Of a DNA stretch of 64,000 nucleotides, positions 14,818 to 26,038 are shown piece after piece. This stretch comes from Toxorhynchites rutilus septentrionalis (lineage: Eukaryota; Arthropoda; Insecta; Diptera; Culicidae): the NCBI RefSeq assembly GCF_029784135.1, contig NC_073745.1:309332834-309396833 (forward strand), in the 5' to 3' direction. The notes under the pieces were generated by a model that saw only the letters and a list, made by a program, of their open reading frames with translations, was not told the origin of the DNA and searched no databases. Each line of letters opens with the position of its first letter. Within the stretch, counting starts at the first letter, position 1. Position numbers and translations under genes: made by a program.

Positions 14818-15036
14818 GAAAGCAAAATAGTGATAATAAATGTAGAAGTAAAGAAAAAACAATGAGAGAAAGAAAGAGAGAGAGAATGTATGCAACAACA
14901 AGAAACTAAGTTATGTAAGTGTGTGTGCGTTTGCGCGGAGGTTGTGTACATATGTGTATATGTGAACGTGCGCTAGATGACAAACAAGCATTTTGCCGGA
15001 CTGCCTGCAGATGGCAACCCAACCCTAGGAAAAACA
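14818..15036 (+). other. Probable start of the Atrophin 3'UTR
   Basis: This follows the TGA at 14815-14817. It is A- and GA-rich with short GT repeats, as in long neural-type 3'UTRs. No polyadenylation signal is seen before the inserted element at 15037. Confidence 0.45.
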
Positions 15037-17123
15037 CTCGACAAAATAAGTGGAGGAACAGAGTGCGAAGTCGAATTTTTTAGGTGATTTTTAAAATACT
15101 GTAAGTTTGTGAGAAATCAACGCATTTACATTTAAATATTCAATGGGAATATTTAAAAAAAATAAAGATGGGTGGTGTTCAAGACACGACCGCATTGTTA
15201 ACGCAGGACTACGAAATTATAGATTCAAGCATTAAAATTTCAGTGCAAACATTTGGTAGGGTCAATGAACAAATGCTTTCATTGAGTGGGGGCGTGAACG
15301 TTTGCGAGGCAATAAGACACCAATTTGAGAAGATTTCCAAATAAACTCTCAGAATTAACATGTACTGTTGATTGTCGCTGTCACTGACACTGAAACACTG
15401 AACTTACTGAATATCACAGTAGTTTTCTAGTATATCTTAGTAAAATTACACTTCCCCAAATATAACGTCCCAAAAACACTCAGAACTTCACTGGGATGGC
15501 GGCAACGACAGTAATTTTTTCCTTCAGTTTTCCATCGAAGTACGCACATTTTCCTTTCACTCATTGCTATTCATAGAGAGATCCTAGATCTAGATCCATG
15601 ATTCCTTAAATTCAGGTTCGTCAAGTATCGTATCAAAGCTGCAGAACAGATGAATCACTAATTATTTATATTCCTAGAAACTTCTGAACCGATAAACTTA
15701 ACTAGTATTTGTTATTCTTATCGCATCTCCCACAGAGTTGTGCAATGCTGAAATTCTCGTCTCTTCCTTTTCACCGAAAATTCTTTTCCAGAGAGAGGGA
15801 TGTGGCGAAATCTCTCTCTCTCTCTCTAAAATCCAACAAGAATGCTTTTTTGTTTCTCTTTTAGTGCTGAAAATATGGAAAATGAAACAAGGAGAAAAAA
15901 TCCAAAGCTAACTTGACCAACGTCAGACCCGTTGTTGGCGTGTAAGATTCGCGCAAGATACAAGATTCTGAAAACGGAACCATTTTTCGGCTAATTATAA
16001 CTCTCCGAAAAAGAAAAAACGGCATTGCGTTCTCGCGAAAATCGATGTGAGCGATTTCCTATTTTTCATATTTTCAACGATTTTTTTATTGCGGGTGAAA
16101 ACGATTTTTTTTTCTCAAGTAGACGAGCATTTCGATCTCTGCGCGCAAGAAATTGAAAACGGGCGGAGCTTGAATTGCAATATTTTCTCTATTTACACTG
16201 TCCGTAGAACGAATGTTACATTTGCTATTTCGATTTCATGAAAACGTGCCCTGTTTCATGATTTGGTGCCATTACTGAAAGACATAGACTTACGGCAAAA
16301 GAATAAGGTAACGTTTCTCAGGTTTTCGTTATGGTACATACAAAAAAGTTTAAAATAAAGTCTGGTTGCCGCAGGTTGAGTATAGCTATTGTGAAACCGA
16401 TATTTTATGGCGATTTTAAAATTTGAATGAAAATTTCGTCATCTTTGATGATGAATTGTTCAGTAAATAATGATAGTACCGCAAATCGTAAGACAGTTTC
16501 GAAAACTCCAATATATTCTGTACAAGGATAACTTGACAAACAAAAAATATTGAAATTTTTGGCATCGATTTCAAAAAAGTGCCAAAAACAGGATTTTTAT
16601 AGTGTTTTATTGAATTTACTGTAATTCTGCGAATATTGCAGTAAGTTATAATGTTTGCAGGTTAATTTTAAGCCGAGTATATCCTCTAAACCCCAATATA
16701 TTGATACGTTTTGCCGTTTTTTCTAGCCGATCGATCAACATTTGGAGTTAATAAGAGGAAAACTTCATCGCAAATTGTACTAGAAGTTCAAAATGCTATG
16801 CGTACGTTATAGGAATCAGCTGGAAGTTGGTTGATAAAGTTAATTGAATTTGTTGAGTTAATTGGCGAAAAATATGTTATTCCACCAAATCTTCGAAAAA
16901 ACATAAAGAAATCGATTTGTTATTTCTACCCGATATTTTTGTCCTCTTCATCTACAGACAACAAGATATTTTTTTTTTTCGTAAAATATTCCAAAACTTG
17001 ATTATGCTCTAAAAAGATATACATGCCATCTCCATGCATTGATTTTTCACGAAGTTACAGCATTTAAAAAACCACCTAAAAAATTCAACTTTGCAGTCTG
17101 TTCCTCTCATTTTTTGTCGAGCG
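15037..17123. mobile_element. 2.1-kb element with about 90-bp terminal inverted repeats
   Basis: The left arm (about 15037-15125) and the right arm (about 17033-17123) are inverted copies at roughly 80 percent identity by eye. Shared words include CTCGACAAAA, AGGAACAGA and GAATTTTTTAGGTG. There is no long ORF inside, so the element is non-autonomous. It contains a solo copy of another repeat end (about 15175-15230, words ACACGACCGCATTGTT and GGACTACG), which also bounds the element at 20402-21515. It lies in the presumed 3'UTR or just downstream of Atrophin. Confidence 0.65.
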
Positions 17124-19478
17124 TATTTAGAACCAAACTCTAAGCACAAATTTATTCTCGTTGGCAAAGCGAAGAATCTTTTTAAAAAATCGAATTCACG
17201 ATGTTTGAGTTCGCCTGTATCCTGTTTTCAGACCAAGACCAGCGTTTCCAAGTTGAGTTCCGTCGCAACGCAACAAACAATAGGGAATCTAAATCAAAGA
17301 TGATAACTAATGACAACCAACCATGTGTTGTAGAGAGGAACACTATCGATAATAATTCGAACGCGAGAAAGTCAACAGAAATATTTAAAACAAAACAAAG
17401 AAAAAACAAGAAGAGGTAAAACAATTGCAAACCATTTGTATGACTGTATGAAAACAAAATGGTAGTTAGTAAGTAGACACGCATATATTTTATATTTATG
17501 ACTACGCTAGCAAGTCTTTCTCGGAGAATCGATTCCAACTGTCGAACCTGATATATATATAAATACAGACAGACAGACAGATTAAAATCGAGTCCCCATA
17601 CCCCCAAGGGGGGCACATCTTACGGCGTATAATTTAAAACCTAATCAAATCTTACATTTCGCTTCTAAATTTAAGAAAAAGTAAATTTTCGAAATCTTCT
17701 GAGTGTCTATATCATCGATATTATCGAAGGATCAAATGTGTATTATAATATATATATATATATATAGGAGTTTTGTTTCGTTTGTGCTTGTGCGCGTGAT
17801 TAGCTAAGAAACAAACAAACAAACAAACTAAAAACAACTTGAATCAAAGTATTGAAATGAACAAGGACTGCTATTCCGTATGATGATGTACTGATGGGAT
17901 ATAAGACTTCCACACTTCCTCTAAACCTCAGTACTTACATTTGTGTATGCGCCTGAAACCACCACTAATCTGTTGCATTTCTCATTTTACCCGGAATCGA
18001 TGGATTCCGGTGGTCGCAGCAGTAGCAGCCATAGCGCTTACTCATTTTCCTCCAGTATATAAATCGATTAGCTGAATACATACACGCCCCCTTCTTCCCA
18101 CACTTCGATTGTTTTTAGAATAGCGTAACAACTAACGTAGTGTACCGTAAACAAATATTAGCATTGAAAAGTTGCCTGAACTCTGTTGTTTTGAGTTCAT
18201 GTTATTGACATTTACTAACGACTATTTACACACAGATGCGGAACAAGACGGAAGGTGTGCGTGTGTGTGTGTGTGGAAATGCTTTCTAGAAAAGTGAAAT
18301 GAAAATAAAACAGCAAATCTAAACACAAAACAAGCGCGGTAAGAACAAGAGAAAACAAAAGTGTACAACTCTAGTAGCGAGACCGACTATTAAGTATATA
18401 TTGTTTGATAAACAAATTGATGAACAAGTGTTTGAGATAAAGAAAAATGAAAGGTATAAAAAATAATATCGATCAATAAGAGTAATCTGATAAAAACAAT
18501 TATATAGTGAATAAATGGCAGTAAAAAGAAAAGAATCACTGGTCTTATATTGAAGCAAACACATATTTAACTATGTATTAGCAATTATATTGATAAAAAA
18601 AATATTATAATGGAAAAGAAACAACAGCAACACACAATTGGAATGAGTATAAAAAAAATAGTGATAATTATACGAGTAAACAAAGTAATTGAAACGAAGT
18701 GTAGATTTGTGTGTTATGTCACGGCCATATGTTTTGAAGAAGCTAATTCACTATGTGTGTGTGTGTTGTTCGCGATGACTCATCCGGATCTCTCTCTCAG
18801 TCGACCATCCAGATCAACCAGAGTTGCTGATGCATAAGAGTGTTGCATGGAAAAGGTTAGTAAGCTCAAATTATTTATTGTTGTTTTTTTTCGTGCTCCC
18901 AGACAACAATACACATTGTCGCCGATTAGGTTGGGACACAACGTTTAATTTTGTTTTCTTTCTAATCATGGACATTTCGTATCAAAATAATCAAAAACAA
19001 CGCAAAAAGTTTTTCAATCTCACGGGTTTTTATTGTTCCGTCACATCTTGATGATTTTTCAAATATTCTCTGATAACATCACACACAATGCTGGTCATTT
19101 TTGACAAAGGCCGGGGCTTTTCGGTTTGTTGCATTTTTTTCTCTTGCCTTCGACGTACCGTTGGACTGCAATATTTAAATTAAATTAATATTATTATTTT
19201 TCGATCGCGCTTCGGAGAATGGGTTTGGGTTAGTGATTGATTGCAGCGATTCTCCCGTGTTATGACCATTTTTTATCGACAAGTGTGGCGTCAATGACTG
19301 TATTCAAGTGTATGAATTGGATTTACAGGATGCACAGTAGTAAATTATTATCAGTAACCTCTACAAATAGCTCAAAGAGCGTTGTTAAGTTCGACGTCAT
19401 CGCGTAAATAAATATATGTTTTGCTTTCGATTTTATGCCTGCGGTTTGTTACATGACTTAGTAAGACAACTTCAAGCT
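17124..19478 (+). other. Probable distal 3'UTR / intergenic sequence
   Basis: AT-rich with microsatellites: (AT)n near 17743-17766, AAAC repeats near 17812-17830, and (GT)n near 18258-18273. AATAAA-type signals occur near 18512 and 19404. There is no convincing ORF. Assignment to the Atrophin transcript is inference. Confidence 0.3.
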
Positions 19479-19549
19479 TCCCATACCGGGAATCGAAACT
19501 AGGCCTTCCGGGTGAGAGCCGAATGTCCTAACCACTAGACAATATGGGA
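19479..19549 (-). tRNA. tRNA-Glu(CUC)-like, possibly a pseudogene
   Basis: On the minus strand the 71-nt sequence has the length and order of tRNA-Glu. The acceptor stem TCCCATA/TATGGGA is perfect. The D arm is GTCT-AGTGGTTA-GGAC. The anticodon arm is TTCGG-CTCTCAC-CCGGA with anticodon CTC. The T loop is TTCGATT. The T stem is damaged (CTAGT against CCCGG, at least two mismatches), so the gene may be inactive. No SINE body follows it, unlike the other tRNA-like loci here. Confidence 0.6.
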
Positions 19550-20005
19550 AAATGCTTTGCCTGTCATCCTGTCCGCTATACTCTAATCTAGTCACCAGAT
19601 AACTGAAATTTCACATCTTCCGTTATTTTTCCCAGTTCGAGCAAAAATAGCATCTGGAAGCCACAGGAATCCGTCAGAAACGCCCGCCATGAATTTGTGC
19701 AATAGAAGCCGAGTAATTGCAGTAAGTTATTTTACGTGGGAAGGGAAGAACATATCCTATATCTTACACATCAATGCGTGTTAGTCTGAACCATATGTTC
19801 TAATTCCTTACACAACATATGGTTCACGCTTTTTGCGAGCAATGGGTTCCTTGCTATAAACAGTAAAATAAGTTGAAATGTAAATACACAATAGATTTAC
19901 GAAAAGATTTTGGAATTGAGTGTGTGTGATTATCATCATTGTAACTATTTCCTCATATACCATCCTTTTCCTGAAAAAAATATATCGTAATCGGTTTTCT
20001 ACCTT

Positions 20006-20280
20006 CTTCTTCTTCTTCAATGGCACTAACGTTCCTAGAGGAACTTCGCCGTCTCAACGTAGTATTACTTGCGTCATTTTTATTAGTACTTAGTTGAGAT
20101 TTCTATGCCAAATAACACGCCTTGAATGCATTCTGAGTGGCAAGCTCTAGAATACGCGTGATCACAGTGCAAGTCGGAGGAAATTTCTTTGACGAAAAAT
20201 TCCCCCGACCAGAACGGGAATCGAACCCGAACACCCGGCATGTTAGTTATGACGCTAACCACTCGGCCAAGGGAGCACAA
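20006..20280 (-). mobile_element. tRNA-derived SINE with target-site duplications and GAA tail
   Basis: Read on the minus strand it begins with a tRNA-like head: A box TGGCCGAGTGGTTAGCG and B box GGTTCGATTCCCG. A unique body follows and it ends in (GAA)n. The 13-bp sequence GGTTTTCTACCTT flanks it at 19993-20005 and 20281-20293, a perfect target-site duplication. This supports a complete, LINE-mobilised insertion. A truncated relative lies at 8556-8716. It is Feilai-like in layout. Confidence 0.85.
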
Positions 20281-20401
20281 GGTTTTCTACCTTACTAACC
20301 TTAGATTTAATAAAATGTTTATGTATGGTTATAAAAATATAATTAAGATTTCGGCTCCTTTAAACTTATGTAACTGAGCCTGTAAAAATAAACAATATGA
20401 A

Positions 20402-21515
20402 TAAAAAAAAATTATAGGAGGTTGTGTTCAAGACACGACCGCATTGTTGACGTTGAACTACGCTGTAGTTTAATACAAGTGGTTTGTTTATAACTGCGGA
20501 TATTATTTTATAATGCTACGGAGATTTTGAAATAACCATTCTACCAGTTTGGTCGCCCTGAAATGTTTTTGACGTAGGACGATGTCTTACATTAAGAGTG
20601 CCAAATCAGAAAACAGGTCACGTTTTTATGAAATAAAGTTAACGTTAATAACTATTTTTGCTGCGAAGGGATTTTAACGATTTGTAACCAATCGAATCAG
20701 AATTTTTCTAAGATTGGTTTGATATGCTATACATACGAAACAAAATACGAAAGCGTATAAGTATTGCATCTCATCTGAGGATAATTCTCAGAATCTTTCT
20801 TTGCTCGAAAAAACAAAGGTCGTTCATCCTGCTCGCTTTGTGTTTTATGTTTCCCCTCGAGCTGTGAACGCTAGCGAATATTTCACTTGAAGTGCATCTG
20901 GCATTGTAATTAACACAACCATCCGAGCTTGCCATGGCTTTGTGTGTGTTGCTTGTTTTCGTTGCGCGAAACTTAGAACTTGTTCATTTCCTGTACATGT
21001 AAATAGCACACCTTCGATACTTTTAGTTGCCATTCGTATTTGCTACCGTGCGCATCGGCTCTGTTCTGATGCAAAAAGCTACTAGCTTTGTTGACGGTTT
21101 TGACCGAGAGTCGAGAAACGATTTTTCATAAACGGTCATACTCGCGATGTTTCATTTTTATCGCTGCAACTGTGTGCATCTGTTAGACGAGTTTATAATC
21201 CTTGTTTAATGTAATCGTTGTAATCGTTAAATACTCAGTGCAATGCGTGCATTGCTTTAAAGAAACAAATTGCGACATATGACCAATTAGTGTATTGTTC
21301 TCACAAAGGCAAGAAAGAATCGTTGCTTCTTGAAATGATTCTACAAAACTACGCAAGTCATTAAACCTTTTCAAGGTCCCCTTTTCACTAAAGAGTTATT
21401 TATGAAATTTCGACGTTTTCGCAACAAATGATAAACGAAATGATACATCAACAAATTAAAAAAGAAAAGATTGCGTAGTCCTACGTCCTAAGCGGTCGTG
21501 CCTCGATTTTTTTTA
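20402..21515. mobile_element. Inverted-repeat element with ACGACCGC...ACTACG ends
   Basis: The left end reads ACACGACCGCATTGTTGACG then GAACTACGC. The right end on the minus strand reads GCACGACCGCTTAGGACGTA then GGACTACGC. These are about 30-bp imperfect terminal repeats. The interior at 20565-20660 carries, in reverse, a segment also found at 23160-23250 and 24720-24830 (word TGGCACCCTTAATGAAAGAC). There is no transposase-like ORF, so the element is non-autonomous. Confidence 0.5.
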
Positions 21516-21579
21516 TTGTAGAATCATTTGACGATAATTGTTTGATGATTCATTCTTGTGCTCACAGAATATTACATGC

Positions 21580-21860
21580 TCGAGATAAGCTTAGCTGTCA
21601 TCCTTAGTGGAGAGAGTTTTGCTACTGGCAAGCGAAACCAAATCACATACAAGGTTCCAGAACGTACGCACACAAATCTCCATATATCGATGGCTTGAAA
21701 CAACTAAATATACACACACTTATCTCTGTTTTGCGCTCTTCTCAACAAAATCCTTTTCTGTTATAATTGCCAGTCTAGATTAGCTTAGCTGTCACACTTT
21801 TTGGAGAGAGTTTTCCTACCGTCATGCGAAACCAAATCGCTAACAAAATTCCAGAACATT
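21580..21860 (+). repeat. Two diverged direct repeats of about 85 bp
   Basis: Segments near 21580-21665 and 21775-21858 share TTAGCTGTCA, TGGAGAGAGTTTT and GCGAAACCAAATC in the same order. Further relatives lie near 23660-23690 and 23800-23860. They belong to the same dispersed family as the repeat at 22046-23250. Confidence 0.5.
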
Positions 21861-22045
21861 TATTTTCTTAGTGAGCTAACGCAAGCCTAGCTTGATGATT
21901 CCCCCACACAATTGTGTAGCTCAAAACATTAATGCAATGGCGTCAGTTTGATGTAATGATTGCAATGCCAGAGACTTCAGCGAGTGAGTAATTTGTTCGC
22001 GTCCACAGCTCAGTCCGTAACGAAGACATGTGATGGCGCATCTAG

Positions 22046-23250
22046 AACGATACTGAAAGTTTGCCTTTCCTTCCTTTCCTTGTTGGATTAAAGAGACTTT
22101 AAACTTCTTCAGTTCGTTTGTATCCAGCCTTCAAAAAGGCCCTTGGAAAACTCTACTCTTTCCTCATATTACTCCTCCACCCCCCTTGCCTTGAGAAAAC
22201 CATTCGATCCCTCGCCGTCCAGCTCGCCCAGCAACGGTGTTGTCCAGTCGGTGTCCTCAAGAAGAATGAAGTTTGCCTCAGCAAGATCCACAGTTTATAC
22301 TCTAGGCAAATATTCCCCTTCGTTCTTCTTCTTTTCCTTTGTTCACGAAGACTTTACATCTTACGATTTACCCTTCGTTGTTCGTTATTGATAGCTCTGT
22401 TCGGGAAAGCCACAAATGGACAGAACAAATGTATGAGGAAATGGAAATGCTTCCAATTTTCATCAATTTAAACCAGAGATCGAAATGCTCGCCGATTTGA
22501 GACGAAAAACATCCATTTTCACCCACGGGGAAAAATAGCTGAGAATATAGGAGGCGAGAGAATGTTATACGCTCACTTCGATTCTCGCGAGAAATTCAAA
22601 GCCGATTTTTATTTTTCGTCGAGTTATGATTGCCGAAAAATGTTTTCGTTTTCAGTGACTCCTTGATGCCGATAATGGTTTTCACTTCTTCAGTACAGCT
22701 GAAAACATTGCATGAAAAAATGCGGCTATATTGGGTTTCATCGCGAAGTGAACATGAGATGGATTAATATTTGTACAATTCAGACGCTGTCCGAATGCAG
22801 ATCGTTTGGACGCTGTCCTAACAGACTAACATTGGTGAAGTTAGCTTTGATTTTTCGCTCCATATTTTCAGTACCAAATGAGAGACGAAAAATCATTCTC
22901 GTTGAACTTTCGAGAAAGAAATCTTCCACATCTCTTTCTCTCTGAAAAAAAATTTTCGGTGAAAAGGAAAATATCAACAATACACGCTTCATCGAAAACT
23001 AGATTGATTGACTGAATATTTATCACGCAGCCGAGCGAGAATTTCGATCTCTGATTTAAACCATATACAGACTATAAGATTGTAATGTATAACATATCAA
23101 ACAAAGCTTAGAGAATTTTCGATTCGTTTGGTATGTAAATCGTCACGGCAACAATAGTTAATAATATTAACTTTATTACATAAAAACGTCATCTGTTTTC
23201 TGAATTGGCACCCTTAATGAAAGACGTAGTTCTACCACAAAAGCATTACT
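22046..23250. repeat. Dispersed repeat, copy 2 (interrupted)
   Basis: This copy resembles 12444-12662 at its left part and 24415-24830 over its right part, ending in TGGCACCCTTAATGAAAGAC and GTAGTTCTAC. It is interrupted by the MITE at 22474-23053. Removing that insertion restores colinearity with the copy at 24415-24830. Confidence 0.6.
22474..23053. mobile_element. hAT-type MITE (580 bp)
   Basis: The left end is CAGAGATCGAAATGCTCGC. The right end, on the minus strand, is CAGAGATCGAAATTCTCGC. The 8-bp sequence ATTTAAAC flanks it at 22466-22473 and 23054-23061. Terminal CAGAG plus an 8-bp duplication indicates the hAT superfamily. No transposase ORF is present. It interrupts the dispersed repeat around it. 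Confidence 0.8.
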
Positions 23251-23471
23251 TTTTCCTTGTTTGTTTCATAGAAGCGTGGATCGAATTGCTCGATTGTTTG
23301 AAATTGGTCAATACCTTCAATCGAGATCTGGGGGTTCATTCTCAAACGAGACGCTAGTCCCTTCTCGTTAGAATGAGATGAATGAATTGAGGCGAATGGG
23401 AAAAAACATAATTAATTTTCACGACCTTGGCCTTCCGCAGTGAAGCGTGATTTCGGTTCATAGACAAGGAA

Positions 23472-23655
23472 AACTATCGATACCCTGGACATCAGAAAGG
23501 GATGCGGGACGGATGGCATACCTCCCCTACTGCTGAAGAACTGCTCGAGGGAATTAGCGGCACCGATTACCCTCTTGTTTAACCAGTCACTTCGTGAAAT
23601 GACCTTTCCGGAAGCCTGGAAAGCTGCCTACGTTGTTCCCATTCACAAGTCTGGC
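23472..23655 (+). pseudogene. LINE reverse transcriptase fragment (first part)
   Basis: The plus strand is open through KGCGTDGIPPLLLKNCSREL, then FNQSLREMTFPEAWKAAYVV and PIHKSG. This is the typical first RT block of non-LTR retrotransposons (G.DGI...L, F...W K...V.PI.K.G). It stops abruptly at an insertion (23656-24825) and resumes at 24826. Confidence 0.7.
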
Positions 23656-24825
23656 ATATACAAGTTATCACATACAAAATTCCAGACATCATTCACTTTC
23701 TTGATGACTAAACAAGTGAAATAAACTCTGTTTGTTAATAACAACCTTTTCGAGTAGTAGCAGTAGCAATGCTTCATTATGGTCAATATTAGCGCAAATG
23801 CAATCCAAGTTGAAGGCTTTTTTGCGACTGGCACGCGAACCCAAATAACTTATAATATTCCAGTAAGACATTCAAGATGCTTGGTATTCCCCAAATAATT
23901 TTTCGGCGCACAACCATAACGCTTGCTTCGCCATAACGTCAGTTTAATGCATTGATGCATTCTCAAAGGCACCAACGAAGCCCTTATGATGACGGAAAAC
24001 AAACTATGTTAACTGCTTGGAAAAAAGACTGAATTATGCCACACAGCTTGTATTCTGCTGTAACACCCATCAATGCGAATTCGCTGATGAGTTTGTCAAG
24101 AGCGACCGCCTTCACCACCAGCGGGGGGAGCTTAATTTTGGTTGCTGCCTGGGTAACGGCGTTTACATTTTCGACCGACGCGCCGAAATCGCCTACTTCG
24201 CTGTTGTGCGAGGCGGTGTCACACTCGCGAAGGCTCGGTTCAGTGCGAGTTCAGTATGACGCGGAGAGAAGAACACACGATACGAATAACGCGAAAAACG
24301 AACAGAAAAACCAAACGACGATATCCAAGTTGGATTACCACTGGTGGGGTCCAATCTTAGATCGAAGCGCAGCGAAAGCAAAGTGAACTGGATTGCTCAA
24401 CAGTCCGATGCCGAATGAAAGTTTGCCTCAGCGAGATCCACTGTTTATACTCTAGGCAAGTATTCCCCTTCATTCTTCTACTTTTCCTTTGTTCATGGGG
24501 ACTTTGAAACCTACGATTTCCCCTCCGTTGGTCGTCGATAAGTTGCTCTTTATTGACAGGTCTGTTCGGGAAAGCACACAAATGGATAGAACAAATGTAT
24601 GGGAAAATAGAAACGCTTAAAGTTTTCTTAATTTTAACCATTTACAAACCAAGGGATTCTAATGTTTAGCATATTAAACAAATCTTACGGAATTACTGAT
24701 TCCTTTAGTATGTAAATCGCCAAAATCCGTTCGCGGCAAAAATAGTTATTAACGTTAACTTTATTTCATAAAAACGTGACCTGTTTTCTGATTTGGCACC
24801 CTTAATGAAAGACGTAGTTCTACGT
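23656..24825. mobile_element. Dispersed repeat inserted in a LINE
   Basis: This block separates ...PIHKSG from VENYRGVTIL of one RT domain. Its right part (24415-24825) is a further copy of the repeat at 22046-23250 and ends ...GACGTAGTTCTACGTCAAAA. Its left part resembles the 21580-21860 repeats. Confidence 0.6.
24040..24200 (-). pseudogene. Possible retrotransposon gag fragment
   Basis: One minus-strand frame reads ATKIKLPPLVVKAVALDKLI followed by SEFALMGVTAEYK. The K.KLPP...SEFAL.G.TA.. pattern resembles the gag-like N-terminus of arthropod Gypsy-type retroelements. It is short and degraded and lies inside the inserted repeat. This is a weak call. Confidence 0.25.
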
Positions 24826-26038
24826 CAAAAGTGGAGAATTATCGTGGCGTTACTATACTGTGTTGTATTAGTAATGTATTTTGTCTTCGTTGACTTCGCG
24901 AAAGCGTTCGATACGGTTCCGCATACTCCGCTCATCGAGAAAATGAAGCACATGGGATTTCCAGATTCAATCACAAATTGGATTTCCTCGTACTTGCGTT
25001 ACAGAACCGCATATGTGGCGCTCAACTCAACTCGATCCCGAGTCCTTAATATTACATCCGGAGTACCGCAGCGTACTAGGACCGATGCTATTCCTCATAT
25101 TTATCAATGACTTGTACATGTTACTTTCCCCGTCTAAACTCTCTTTCGCTGACGACCTAAAATTCTACCGTACTATCGAGACTTCCTCAGATTGTGATGC
25201 ACTCCAGGCAGATATTATCACTACGTTGGTGTGGTGTAGAGACAACGGAATGCGTGTCAACGGCAATAAGTGCAAAATTATTTCTACCGGCCGTTGCAAT
25301 AGTCTTGTTATGCATCATTACTGGATGGAATCGACAGAGTTGGAACGTGTATCGTGCATCAACGACCTTGGAGTTACTATTGATTCCAAGCTTAGATTCG
25401 GTGAGCACATGCGCACATCCGCGGTTACGACCGCGAAAGCATTTTCCGTTATGGGCTTTTTTCGACGTCACGAAGCTGAATTCACAGATATCCATGCACT
25501 GAAAGTACTATACTGTTCACTAGTTCGCAGTACGCTGGAATACGCTGCGCCAGTCTGGTCCCCTTACCACGCTGTCCACATCTTGTCGATCGAGCGGGTG
25601 CAAAGAATGTTTTTGCGCTTCGCTCTTAGACTACTTCCATGGAATGATGCGATCAACCTACCGCCATATCCTGACAGATGCAAGCTCATAGGATTGGAGG
25701 CATTATCAGCCAGACGAGTTACGATGCAGCAGTTACTTATTTTCGATATTCTTGGAGGTTCTTTTGACTGCCCTGAATTGCTTGCACAGATCCCGCTCAA
25801 CATACCTCCCAGACGTTTCCGGAACTCGCCTTTCTTTGCAGTACCATACCACAGAACAAACTACGGCTACAACAATCCGTTCGATTCATGCCTTCGCCAA
25901 TTCAATCTTATTTGTGATGTGTATGATTTAAACTTGACTAAGAACGCTTTTAGAAATAGAATAAAATGTCTATCATAGGTATAAGTAAATTACAGTCTGT
26001 ACGACTAGTCGAAGACGTTGTAAATAAATAAATAAACA
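24826..26038 (+). pseudogene. CR1/Jockey-like LINE, RT and 3' end
   Basis: The RT resumes with VENYRGVTILCCISN, then jumps (small deletion) to FVDFAKAFDTVPHTPLIEKM. Near 25055 a frameshift follows ITSGVPQ, with the chain continuing as SVLGPMLFLIFINDL and the catalytic FADDLKFY. The remaining C-terminal part is open to TAG/TAA near 25976, with no RNase H domain. The 3' end has repeated TAAA-type words (AAATAAATAAATAAA near 26024-26036). The frameshift and deletion make it inactive. The clade is uncertain: T1/Q/CR1 or Jockey. Confidence 0.75.

Noticed and set aside
17182..17616. 144-codon hydrophobic minus-strand ORF
   Set aside because: It lies in AT-rich, presumably untranslated sequence; hydrophobicity follows from A/T-rich codons and there is no family match.
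22118..22471. 117-codon plus-strand ORF
   Set aside because: It lies in a dispersed repeat, is not conserved as a frame in the copy at 12444-12662, and has no family signature.
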